Shown here: in pieces, positions 6,602 through 12,736 of the stretch
Layout of the letters: each line of letters opens with the position of its first letter
How positions within the stretch are numbered: the stretch's first letter is position 1
NCBI GenBank assembly: GCA_017852615.1
Contig: JAFMKX010000027.1
Span: 1-14,411 of the forward strand
Source of the DNA: Pontimonas sp.
GTDB lineage: Bacteria > Actinomycetota > Actinomycetes > Actinomycetales > Microbacteriaceae
DNA length: 14,411 nt
Direction of reading: 5' to 3'
Position numbers and translations under genes: made by a program
The notes under the pieces: generated by a model
What the model saw: the letters and a program-made list of their open reading frames with translations, nothing else
What the model was told of the DNA's origin: nothing
Database searches by the model: none

Positions 6602-8031
6602 GCGACTATCTTCGCAGTTTCTTTCTCCAGGTGGGTTTCCCCGGTGATTCCCTTTGTCGAGGCGATGGCCGGGGCGAGTTTTGCCCCCAGAGCCTCATAG
6701 AACATCGACAACGGGAATTCATCATCGAGCACGGCATCGGTAATGTCGGAAGGAGCACCCATCACGGGAAGGTCCTTGCTCAGAAACCGCGACCCGGGGT
6801 GAGGGGAGAGCACTTCAGAAATCAGGTCGTGAGCCGCTATCCAATGCACGATTTTGGGCCGATCAATGCTTGCCCAATATAAATCGTTGATGCGGTCCGA
6901 TAGCGCGACCACTGTCGCAGGCAACTGTTCCCAGTCGATCGCCAACGTGGTGTCTCGCCAGTGGAGAACACCCTTTTGATGCAGCCAGGCAAAAAGTAGT
7001 TGACCCGCGACGCTGTCGTAGTTGCGAACCCGGGATCCCGAAAGCGGGAACCGGAAAATGCGGTCAAACACAACCGCATATTGAACCAACTGCGCATGCT
7101 TCTTCACCGAGGCAGACGATTTCTTATCCCCCACCAGAGTGACGGCTTCTCTAAAGGCGGTGAGATCGCAGCGCAACTCTTCGAGGCCATAGAGATAAAA
7201 AGGCATGCGTTGTTTGATCATGAACGGGTCGAAGGGTAAATCCCCTCGCATATGGGTGCGGTCATGGATCAGATCCCACATCACGAAAGTTTCTTCGGCG
7301 AGAGTTTGGTTGTCTAAGAGCTCACGTGCTGCAGCGGGAAGCTCCAGCTTGGTGATTTCCACTCCAGCATCAACGACGCAACGAAACCGTGCCGCTTCGC
7401 GGTCAGCAAAGATGCCACCCCAGGTGAAAGCCGGCAATACCGCGGGAGCATCTGCGGGTGCTCCCTGGGGGACTCGGGGCTTAATGGCGACGGATTCGGG
7501 GAACAACACGGCCGAGTTGGTGTCGTATCCGGCGGTGAAGTCGATAAAACGTACGGGAACGAAGAGAGCATTGCCGTAGGCACCGGCTTCGAGACCTGCG
7601 ACAAAGTCGGGCCACATCGTTTCACACAGCAGAGCTTCACACAGGCGCTGGTTAGAACCGTTTTGGGTATACATCGGAAAGACCACGACGTGAAGGGTGC
7701 CATCGATTCGAGTCTTTTCCGGGTGAAAAGCTACGAGGGAATCATAAAAATCGGGGACACCTAATCCGCTCTGGACCCACGCTTCACAGTCGGCAATGCA
7801 GGCTTCGAGGTAGGCACGATCGTGCGGTACGTGAGCAGCCAGTTCTCTCAGCGATTCCGTGATGTCGTGAATTGCTGCGCGGGCAGCTTTGTGGTCGCGA
7901 GCCTGGGGGACACTGCCATCGGCGGCTTGCAAGCCTTGCAGACGGTGGCACGAATCCTTGAGCGTGATCCAGGGCTGAGACTCTCGAAGCTGCCTCGCGC
8001 TGAGTGCCTTGGTTGATATTGGTGACACCAT
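6598..8031 (-). CDS. DUF6421-like protein, possible metallohydrolase fold
   Basis: I recognise this as resembling an actinobacterial family of unknown function (DUF6421). The sequence is soluble with no signal peptide or membrane helix. Counting from the upstream GTG at 8040, it has His-Asp-Arg-Thr-His at 259-263 and Glu-Glu-Leu-Arg-Cys-Asp at 287-292, with conserved-looking aromatic and acidic surroundings (DLPFDPFM, PFYLYGLEELRCD). This spacing recalls HExxH...E zinc peptidases, with Asp in place of the catalytic Glu, but I do not claim peptidase activity. The ATG at 8031 is chosen because GAAGGGA (8048-8042) lies 10 bases before it; the GTGs at 8040 and 8037 are too close to that site. It is translationally coupled to the threonine aldolase gene by a 4-base overlap, so the two are likely to be expressed together. 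No function is assigned. Confidence 0.8.
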   Translation of the reverse strand: MVSPISTKALSARQLRESQPWITLKDSCHRLQGLQAADGSVPQARDHKAARAAIHDITESLRELAAHVPHDRAYLEACIADCEAWVQSGLGVPDFYDSLVAFHPEKTRIDGTLHVVVFPMYTQNGSNQRLCEALLCETMWPDFVAGLEAGAYGNALFVPVRFIDFTAGYDTNSAVLFPESVAIKPRVPQGAPADAPAVLPAFTWGGIFADREAARFRCVVDAGVEITKLELPAAARELLDNQTLAEETFVMWDLIHDRTHMRGDLPFDPFMIKQRMPFYLYGLEELRCDLTAFREAVTLVGDKKSSASVKKHAQLVQYAVVFDRIFRFPLSGSRVRNYDSVAGQLLFAWLHQKGVLHWRDTTLAIDWEQLPATVVALSDRINDLYWASIDRPKIVHWIAAHDLISEVLSPHPGSRFLSKDLPVMGAPSDITDAVLDDEFPLSMFYEALGAKLAPAIASTKGITGETHLEKETAKIVA

Positions 8032-8064
8032 CCACACCACATCCCTTCACTGCTCGTTGGCCAT

Positions 8065-8070
8065 AGTGTA
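8065..8070 (-). promoter_or_regulatory. Candidate -10 box for the DUF6421-ltaE operon
   Basis: On the minus strand TACACT fits the actinobacterial TAnnnT consensus. It would start a transcript near 8058, giving a leader of about 26 bases that contains the GAAGGGA ribosome site. No convincing -35 box is present. Confidence 0.4.
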
Positions 8071-8103
8071 AATCGACGATTCGAGGCTTATGGGTGCTTT
8101 TTG

Positions 8104-8118
8104 CGCTACTTTTTAGCG
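8104..8118. repeat. Inverted repeat in the divergent 8041-8182 gap
   Basis: CGCTA (8104-8108) and TAGCG (8114-8118) are perfect complements around a 5-base CTTTT spacer, and an 8-base palindrome GAATATTC follows at 8118-8125. Together they lie between the divergent DUF6421 and permease genes, where an operator or DNA-bending site would be expected. The arms are short and chance is possible. Confidence 0.35.
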
Positions 8119-8182
8119 AATATTCCCCTTTAGACGCAGGAAAAGTGCGTGTTCGTCGCGTATCGCTGGATAGTCCAGACTG

Positions 8183-9115
8183 GTGAGCGTGAATCAAGTC
8201 ATTGTGGGCTTTGGCATCGTCGCTCTGGTGGTGGCCGTGGGATATGTGGTGGGCAGGATAGGAATTCTGGGACCCACTGCTCTTGATGTTCTCTCGAAGT
8301 CAGCATTCTTTGTGTTTTCCCCGGCGCTGTTGTTTGTGGTGTTGGGGGATGCCGATATCCAGCAACTGTTCTCCCGATTACTTCCTGTTTCTGCGCTCTC
8401 TGCTCTGGCAACGCTGGGAATTTTTGTCCTAATCGCCGCGGTTTTCCTGCGCCGAAAAGGCCGTGCCCTCACCGTGGGGGGCTTGGCCTCGTCCTATGTG
8501 AATTCCAACAACATCGGTCTTCCCCTCGCCGCCTATGTGTTGGGTGACCCGGCGCTGGCGGCACCGGTGTTGTTGTTTCAACTCATTGTGATGACACCGG
8601 TAGCGCTCACTATTTTGGATATTTCCACCAGTGGCCGAGTCAGCCTTGGTCGCATCCTGAGTCAGCCGTTGAGAAATCCACTGATCATCGGCTCTGTGCT
8701 GGGGGTGATTGTCTCGGCTACGGATATTGCTGTGCCCGAGATTATTCATGAACCGCTGGCGATTCTGGGTCAAGCGACTGTGCCCACCCTGCTTTTTGCA
8801 CTGGGTCTCTCCCTTGCTACCCAAAAACTCTGGGATGCCAAGGATCAACGACCCGATATTGTCCTTGCTTCCACGCTGAAGTTGCTGGTCATGCCAACTA
8901 TTGCCTGGTTATTGGGGGCTTTTGTTTTCGCGCTGTCCCCGGAGGGCCTCTTTACCGTCGTCATTTTGGCAACACTGCCGAGTGCGCAAAATGTGTTCAA
9001 TTATGCCCAGCGATATGGAGTTTCTATTCCCCTAGCGAGAGATTCTGTGGTGATCACCACGGTGTTGTCTTTGCCGGTGATGCTCCTTGTTGCTTTCTTT
9101 CTCGCTCCTAGCTAG
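8183..9115 (+). CDS. AEC-family transporter (auxin efflux carrier type permease)
   Basis: This is a 310-residue integral membrane protein with about ten hydrophobic segments (roughly 5-24, 38-55, 68-89, 97-121, 126-146, 166-182, 192-212, 228-250, 256-268, 289-308), the topology of the AEC/BASS-like fold. The first-half signature YVNSNNIGLPLA (105-116) and the second-half PSAQNVFNYAQRYG (266-279) are typical of bacterial AEC permeases, which export or exchange organic anions such as malate or amino acids. The substrate here is unknown. A stop codon at 8171-8173 limits the start to GTG 8183 or 8189. No Shine-Dalgarno is visible; TAGTCC at 8171-8176 sits 6 bases before 8183, the leaderless spacing seen at pyrE, though it lacks the final T. 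The gene ends by sharing CTAG with the convergent xth. Confidence 0.9.
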   Translation: MSVNQVIVGFGIVALVVAVGYVVGRIGILGPTALDVLSKSAFFVFSPALLFVVLGDADIQQLFSRLLPVSALSALATLGIFVLIAAVFLRRKGRALTVGGLASSYVNSNNIGLPLAAYVLGDPALAAPVLLFQLIVMTPVALTILDISTSGRVSLGRILSQPLRNPLIIGSVLGVIVSATDIAVPEIIHEPLAILGQATVPTLLFALGLSLATQKLWDAKDQRPDIVLASTLKLLVMPTIAWLLGAFVFALSPEGLFTVVILATLPSAQNVFNYAQRYGVSIPLARDSVVITTVLSLPVMLLVAFFLAPS

Positions 9116-9945
9116 AAAATCATTGGCCGATCTTCATCGTCCTCGCCCAGGAGGTCGACGACGACGGGGACATGATCGCTGGGACCGTCCCCTTTGCGAG
9201 CGTCACGATGAATAAAGCCGCCTTCCACCAGGTCGGCGAAGGAGGGCGAGCCATAGATGAAATCAATCCGAAGCCCTTCATCTTTAGCAAATTTGCCTTG
9301 CTTGTAATCCCAGAAGGTATACCCCTCGGGCTGGAGGGGCCGAATAACGTCGCGGACACCGGCGGTGGATTCAAACTGTGCCAATGTTTCGCGCTCCCGG
9401 GGTGACGTGTGGGTCGTGCCCGGCTGCAGAAAGAAACCATCCCCCACATCGGAGTCCAGCGGAGCAACATTGAAATCCCCCGCGATGGCAAAGGGTAAGG
9501 CGTGTGCTGTGTGGGCATAGGCATGCTGGGCAGCAGCCAGAGCGTCGAGCCACGCAAGCTTGTAGGTGAAATGGGGGTCCTCAAGACCGCGGCCGTTGGG
9601 CACATAGACCGAGGTGAGCCGGATGCCCTCCACGGTGGCAGAGAGGGCGCGCGCCTCTAAGGGCGCGGGGTCCTCATTGGTTTTGGAAAAACCGGGCATC
9701 CCGGCAAAACCCTGCTCGATGTCGTGCAGGGGCAGGCGCGAAGCGATGCCGACACCATTCCACTGGTTGAGCCCGAAGTGAGCGACCTCATATCCGGCCT
9801 CACTAAATTCCTCGAAGGGGAATTGGTCGTCGCGACATTTTGTTTCTTGCATGGCCAGAACATCAACATCATGATGGTGGAGGAAATCAATCACTAGAGA
9901 TTTTCTCGTCCGAATCGAATTGACATTCCACGTCGCGATTCTCAT
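9112..9945 (-). CDS. xth: Exodeoxyribonuclease III / AP endonuclease
   Basis: This Mg2+-dependent base-excision-repair enzyme cuts 5' of abasic sites and removes 3' blocking groups. The 277 residues form one exonuclease-endonuclease-phosphatase domain with all expected active-site positions: WNVNSIR with Asn7, QETKC with Glu34, SVYVPNG with Tyr114, GDFNVAP with Asp157 and Asn159, the IDFIYGS segment (227-233), and the terminal Asp257-His258 in SDHVPV. The ATG at 9945 has no Shine-Dalgarno, but a TAGGCT -10 lies exactly 6 bases upstream, so the mRNA is probably leaderless. Its TAG stop overlaps the permease TAG on the other strand in the tetranucleotide CTAG (9112-9115). It diverges from pyrE across 35 bases. 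Confidence 0.95.
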   Translation of the reverse strand: MRIATWNVNSIRTRKSLVIDFLHHHDVDVLAMQETKCRDDQFPFEEFSEAGYEVAHFGLNQWNGVGIASRLPLHDIEQGFAGMPGFSKTNEDPAPLEARALSATVEGIRLTSVYVPNGRGLEDPHFTYKLAWLDALAAAQHAYAHTAHALPFAIAGDFNVAPLDSDVGDGFFLQPGTTHTSPRERETLAQFESTAGVRDVIRPLQPEGYTFWDYKQGKFAKDEGLRIDFIYGSPSFADLVEGGFIHRDARKGDGPSDHVPVVVDLLGEDDEDRPMIF

Positions 9946-9951
9946 GAGGCC

Positions 9952-9957
9952 AGCCTA
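9952..9957 (-). promoter_or_regulatory. Leaderless -10 box for xth
   Basis: TAGGCT on the minus strand fits TAnnnT and ends 6 bases before the ATG at 9945. This places the predicted transcription start at or next to the start codon. No -35 match is seen. Confidence 0.55.
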
Positions 9958-9968
9958 AAGCCCGCAGA

Positions 9969-9974
9969 TAGACT
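9969..9974 (+). promoter_or_regulatory. Leaderless -10 box for pyrE
   Basis: TAGACT fits TAnnnT and ends 6 bases before the GTG at 9981, again predicting a leaderless mRNA. It is 11 bases from the oppositely oriented xth box, so polymerases at the two promoters should exclude each other. Confidence 0.55.
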
Positions 9975-9980
9975 GAGCCC

Positions 9981-10526
9981 GTGAACAGCGCCAGAGAACA
10001 GCTCATCGACGCCATTTCGACCCAGGCTCTCCACCACGGTGATTTCACGCTCACCAGCGGCCAGAAGGCTTCGTTTTACATCGACCTTCGTGAGATTAGC
10101 CTGGACCACCGCGTCGCACCCTTGATTGGTGAGGTGATGCTGGAGCTTGTTCAAGAATTTGACCCCGTGGACGCCGTGGGTGGCCTCACGATGGGGGCCG
10201 ACCCCATCGCCGCAGCGATTATGCACCGCGGCATTGCTAGTGGGAAAACCTATGATTCCTTTGTCGTGCGCAAAGAACCCAAAGATCATGGCCGTGGCCG
10301 CCAAATTGAAGGCCCCAGTGTTTCGGGCAAGCGAGTGGTCGTTGTGGAAGACACCTCCACCACCGGTGGCTCCCCTCTTGCCGCGGCAAGAGCCGTGGAA
10401 AAAGCAGGCGGTGAAGTCGTCGCGGTATGCGTCGTGGTCGATCGCAACACCGGGGCAGACCGTGTGATTGAAGAAGCCGGCTACCCCTATCGCTATGCCA
10501 TAGGTCTAGCTGATTTAGGGCTGTAG
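9981..10526 (+). CDS. pyrE: Orotate phosphoribosyltransferase
   Basis: PyrE joins orotate to PRPP to give orotidine 5'-phosphate in de novo pyrimidine synthesis. The 181 residues show the orotate-site segment TSGQKASFYIDLR (25-37), the flexible catalytic loop RKEPKDHGRGRQIEG (97-111) and the PRPP-binding motif VVVVEDTSTTGGSP (119-132), where the usual aspartate pair is Glu-Asp. Length is normal for actinobacteria. The GTG start is supported by the -10 box 6 bases upstream and the lack of any Shine-Dalgarno. The next gene begins with the base after its TAG stop. No other pyrimidine gene is adjacent, so pyrE is separated from any pyrBCDF cluster. Confidence 0.96.
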   Translation: MNSAREQLIDAISTQALHHGDFTLTSGQKASFYIDLREISLDHRVAPLIGEVMLELVQEFDPVDAVGGLTMGADPIAAAIMHRGIASGKTYDSFVVRKEPKDHGRGRQIEGPSVSGKRVVVVEDTSTTGGSPLAAARAVEKAGGEVVAVCVVVDRNTGADRVIEEAGYPYRYAIGLADLGL

Positions 10527-11177
10527 ATGACAACAGATTCTTCCCAGAATCCTGAGCCCCTGCCAGGTGAGCCCAGCGCAGCCCCAGAGAAACCGCAGCG
10601 CCCGCGCTTAACCTCAACCCCCACTGGTCAAAATATCTTCGTCGGTTTGATGGTGCTGGCAACCCTGGGTGTGGTGGCGTTGCTGGGTGGAGCGTTTGTC
10701 GTGGGGAACAACGTCGCGGGCGCAGCGACCGAGGAACCCGTGGTGGTGGAGCAAGCCCCGGCGGAGCCAGAAATATCTTTTCCGACGCTGTCGGGCGAAC
10801 CCCTAGGCCCCGGGCCCACAGACTGGCTTGAGCTTCGGGGTGGAGAGTGTATATCCCCCTTTAGTGGCGCATTTGATGAGCAGTTCGTGGTGGTCCCTTG
10901 CGCGGGGAGCCATCAAGCACAACTCGCCCGAACCATATTGCTCTCGAGTGATCCCCTGGAGGAATTTCCGGGCGAAGCAGTGGTCGCCGCCAAAGCTCGG
11001 GAGTTCTGCGCCTTAGATTCTCTGGTCAATCGTGACCTGGTGGTGGAGTATTCCGACCTAGTGGTGGAATTTGCGTATCCAGTCAACACTCAACAGTGGG
11101 ACCTGGGGCAACGCGGTGTGTATTGCTTTCTCACCAGCACGAGCCGAAGCGGATTCGATTCTTCCCTGCTCTATTAG
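10527..11177 (+). CDS. Membrane-anchored protein with septum-formation-like domain
   Basis: A 216-residue protein with a proline-rich cytoplasmic N terminus (1-36), one membrane helix (about 37-60) and an extracytoplasmic region. A Pro/Glu-rich spacer (68-98) leads to a domain at about 103-203 resembling the actinobacterial Septum_form family (GGECIS, VVVPCAGSHQAQL, FPGEA, and a late Tyr-Pro...Trp...Tyr-Cys). Cys108, 125, 161 and 200 are the only cysteines, all outside the membrane, and could form two disulfides. The family name comes from a proposed link to septation that is weakly supported; no enzymatic role is evident. The ATG follows the pyrE stop with no gap (TAGATG), so translation likely depends on termination-reinitiation. 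Its stop overlaps the convergent methyltransferase stop by four bases. Confidence 0.75.
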   Translation: MTTDSSQNPEPLPGEPSAAPEKPQRPRLTSTPTGQNIFVGLMVLATLGVVALLGGAFVVGNNVAGAATEEPVVVEQAPAEPEISFPTLSGEPLGPGPTDWLELRGGECISPFSGAFDEQFVVVPCAGSHQAQLARTILLSSDPLEEFPGEAVVAAKAREFCALDSLVNRDLVVEYSDLVVEFAYPVNTQQWDLGQRGVYCFLTSTSRSGFDSSLLY

Positions 11178-12004
11178 AGATAGCGCGCAAGGCGTTGGCG
11201 CGCAATCTCGAGCGCTTCGCTGTTGCTATCTATCGTGACAAAGCGACGACCAAGCTCAGAGGCTGCATGGGCGGTGGTACCGCTGCCGCAAAAGGGATCG
11301 AGCACCCAATCGCCCTCGTTGCTGGATGCTTGGATGATTCGTCGCAGCACCCCGAGTGGTTTTTGAGTGGCGTAGCCCGTCTTTTCTTTCCCTGTGGGGC
11401 TCACGATGGTGTGCCACCAGACATCGGTGGGTAGCTTTCCTCGAGCCGCTTTGTCGGGACTGACTAGCCCTGGCGCCATGTAGGGCTCACGGTCAATTGC
11501 CTCCGAATTGAACACATAATTTTTGGGATCCTTGACGTAGACCAAGATGGTGTCGTGCTTGGTAGGCCACTTATTTTTTGATTTGGCACCGTAGTCGTAG
11601 GCCCAAATAATTTCGTTCAAAAAGTGGGCTCGACCAAAAATGATGTCCAGAGCGACCTTGGCGTAGTGGACTTCTCGCCAGTCAAGATGCAAATACAGCG
11701 TTCCATTGGGCGCGAGTACTCTCCAGGCCTCCTCCAAGCGGGGAGCCAGGAACGCCCAATAGTCGGCAAAGGAATCGTCATAGCTGGTGAGTCCTTCGAG
11801 GGTGAAGTCGTATTTTTTCCCACCAAAGCCGCCCCGGGTGCCTTCGGCTGCCGAGCGGGCGCTGGAACTGTGCCTCGTCTGGGTCCGGCCAGTGTTGAAA
11901 GGTGGGTCGAGATAAACCAGGGTGAAGATTTGCTCAGGCAAAGACTGAAGGTGGGCCAGATTATCGCCGTCCAGGACGAGATTAGGTCCCTGACGCGACC
12001 ACAT
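11174..12004 (-). CDS. Solitary beta-class adenine-specific DNA methyltransferase
   Basis: The protein transfers methyl from S-adenosylmethionine to DNA, probably to adenine N6. In the 276-residue form, catalytic motif IV DPPFNTG is at 33-39, a probable target-recognition region follows, then YATQKP (211-216) and the SAM-binding motif DPFCGSGT (236-243). Catalytic motif before SAM motif defines the beta class. The target sequence cannot be predicted. No restriction endonuclease or specificity subunit is adjacent, so it may be an orphan regulatory methyltransferase. The ATG at 12004 is chosen for the strong GGAGGG 4 bases upstream; the frame also stays open to a GTG at 12085, which would add 27 residues but has no ribosome site. 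It converges on the septum-domain gene with a 4-base stop overlap and diverges from the response regulator. Confidence 0.85.
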   Translation of the reverse strand: MWSRQGPNLVLDGDNLAHLQSLPEQIFTLVYLDPPFNTGRTQTRHSSSARSAAEGTRGGFGGKKYDFTLEGLTSYDDSFADYWAFLAPRLEEAWRVLAPNGTLYLHLDWREVHYAKVALDIIFGRAHFLNEIIWAYDYGAKSKNKWPTKHDTILVYVKDPKNYVFNSEAIDREPYMAPGLVSPDKAARGKLPTDVWWHTIVSPTGKEKTGYATQKPLGVLRRIIQASSNEGDWVLDPFCGSGTTAHAASELGRRFVTIDSNSEALEIARQRLARYL

Positions 12005-12008
12005 TCCA

Positions 12009-12014
12009 CCCTCC
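12009..12014 (-). promoter_or_regulatory. Shine-Dalgarno deciding the methyltransferase start
   Basis: GGAGGG on the minus strand lies 4 bases before the ATG at 12004, preceded by a second purine-rich AAGGTGG. This favours that start over the GTG at 12085. Confidence 0.6.
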
Positions 12015-12095
12015 ACCTTCACAGGGTAGCGCGTGGAATTCGGACCCTTGGTTGAGTCGTTTAGCTGGCTTACCTTAAAGGGCACTTTAGTAAGT

Positions 12096-12101
12096 AATAA
12101 T
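12096..12101 (+). promoter_or_regulatory. Candidate -10 box for the two-component operon
   Basis: AATAAT matches TATAAT at five of six positions and ends 7 bases before the ATG at 12109, the geometry of a leaderless promoter. It overlaps the alternative ATG at 12100, which would then lie upstream of the transcript start. No clear -35 box is seen. Confidence 0.45.
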
Positions 12102-12108
12102 GGGACAT

Positions 12109-12729
12109 ATGAGCATCAAAGTGGGAATTGTGGAAGACAACGCACTGTTGAGAAGTTCGCTTGCCACGTCCTTGGCGGGTAAGGATTGCAAGGTCGTTTT
12201 CACCGCCGCAGCTGCCATTGAGGCCATCGACCACATCGAGAAATCATCCATCGACGTCTTACTCGCTGATGTTCACTTGGGCGGCGAACTCAACGGAATT
12301 GATGTCTCGCTGGTGTGGCAAAAAGCTCACCCGGAGATCGGTGTGGTGTATCTGACCAGTTACGAGGACCCACGAACCGCTATCGGATCAGGATGGCCAG
12401 AGGTGGCAAAAAACTCCCTCTACTTGGTGAAAGATTCGATCACCGATGGCTCGGAAGTTCTCAAAGCCATTAAGGCTGTTGCGGAAAATAAGGGCTCCGA
12501 CCGGATTGCTAAATCCGGCCCCTTAGCGGCACTGTCGGATAAGCAAATGGAAACGCTGCGTTTGTTGGCGGAGGGAAAGTCCAATAGAGAAATAGCCCGT
12601 GTTCGCGGAATTACGGAACAATCCGTGGCGATCTCTGTGAACCGGATTTCTAAAGCGTTAGGCATCCCCTCACATTTGGAGAAAAACCAGCGAGTTCACC
12701 TAGCCAGAGTATTTCTCCAAAGCGACTAA
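12109..12729 (+). CDS. Two-component response regulator, LuxR/NarL type
   Basis: A 206-residue transcription factor activated by phosphorylation from its partner kinase. The receiver domain (about 1-115) has the acidic pocket in IVEDN, phosphoacceptor Asp54 in LLADVHLGG, the conserved Thr83 in YLTSYED and Lys108 in YLVKDS. The LuxR-type helix-turn-helix (about 143-186) reads LSDKQMETLRLLAEGKSNREIA with recognition helix SVAISVNRISKALGI. An in-frame ATG at 12100 would add three residues; 12109 is preferred because of the -10 box 7 bases before it and the lack of any Shine-Dalgarno for either start. The kinase gene follows after 7 bases, so the pair is co-transcribed with the regulator first. 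Target genes are unknown; the divergent methyltransferase is an obvious candidate. Confidence 0.92.
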   Translation: MSIKVGIVEDNALLRSSLATSLAGKDCKVVFTAAAAIEAIDHIEKSSIDVLLADVHLGGELNGIDVSLVWQKAHPEIGVVYLTSYEDPRTAIGSGWPEVAKNSLYLVKDSITDGSEVLKAIKAVAENKGSDRIAKSGPLAALSDKQMETLRLLAEGKSNREIARVRGITEQSVAISVNRISKALGIPSHLEKNQRVHLARVFLQSD

Positions 12730-12736
12730 TCGAGCG

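Noticed and set aside
12109..12729. Possibility that the response regulator is an orphan
   Set aside because: The long open frame that starts 7 bases downstream and runs off the window has clear histidine-kinase H, N and G boxes, so the partner is present.
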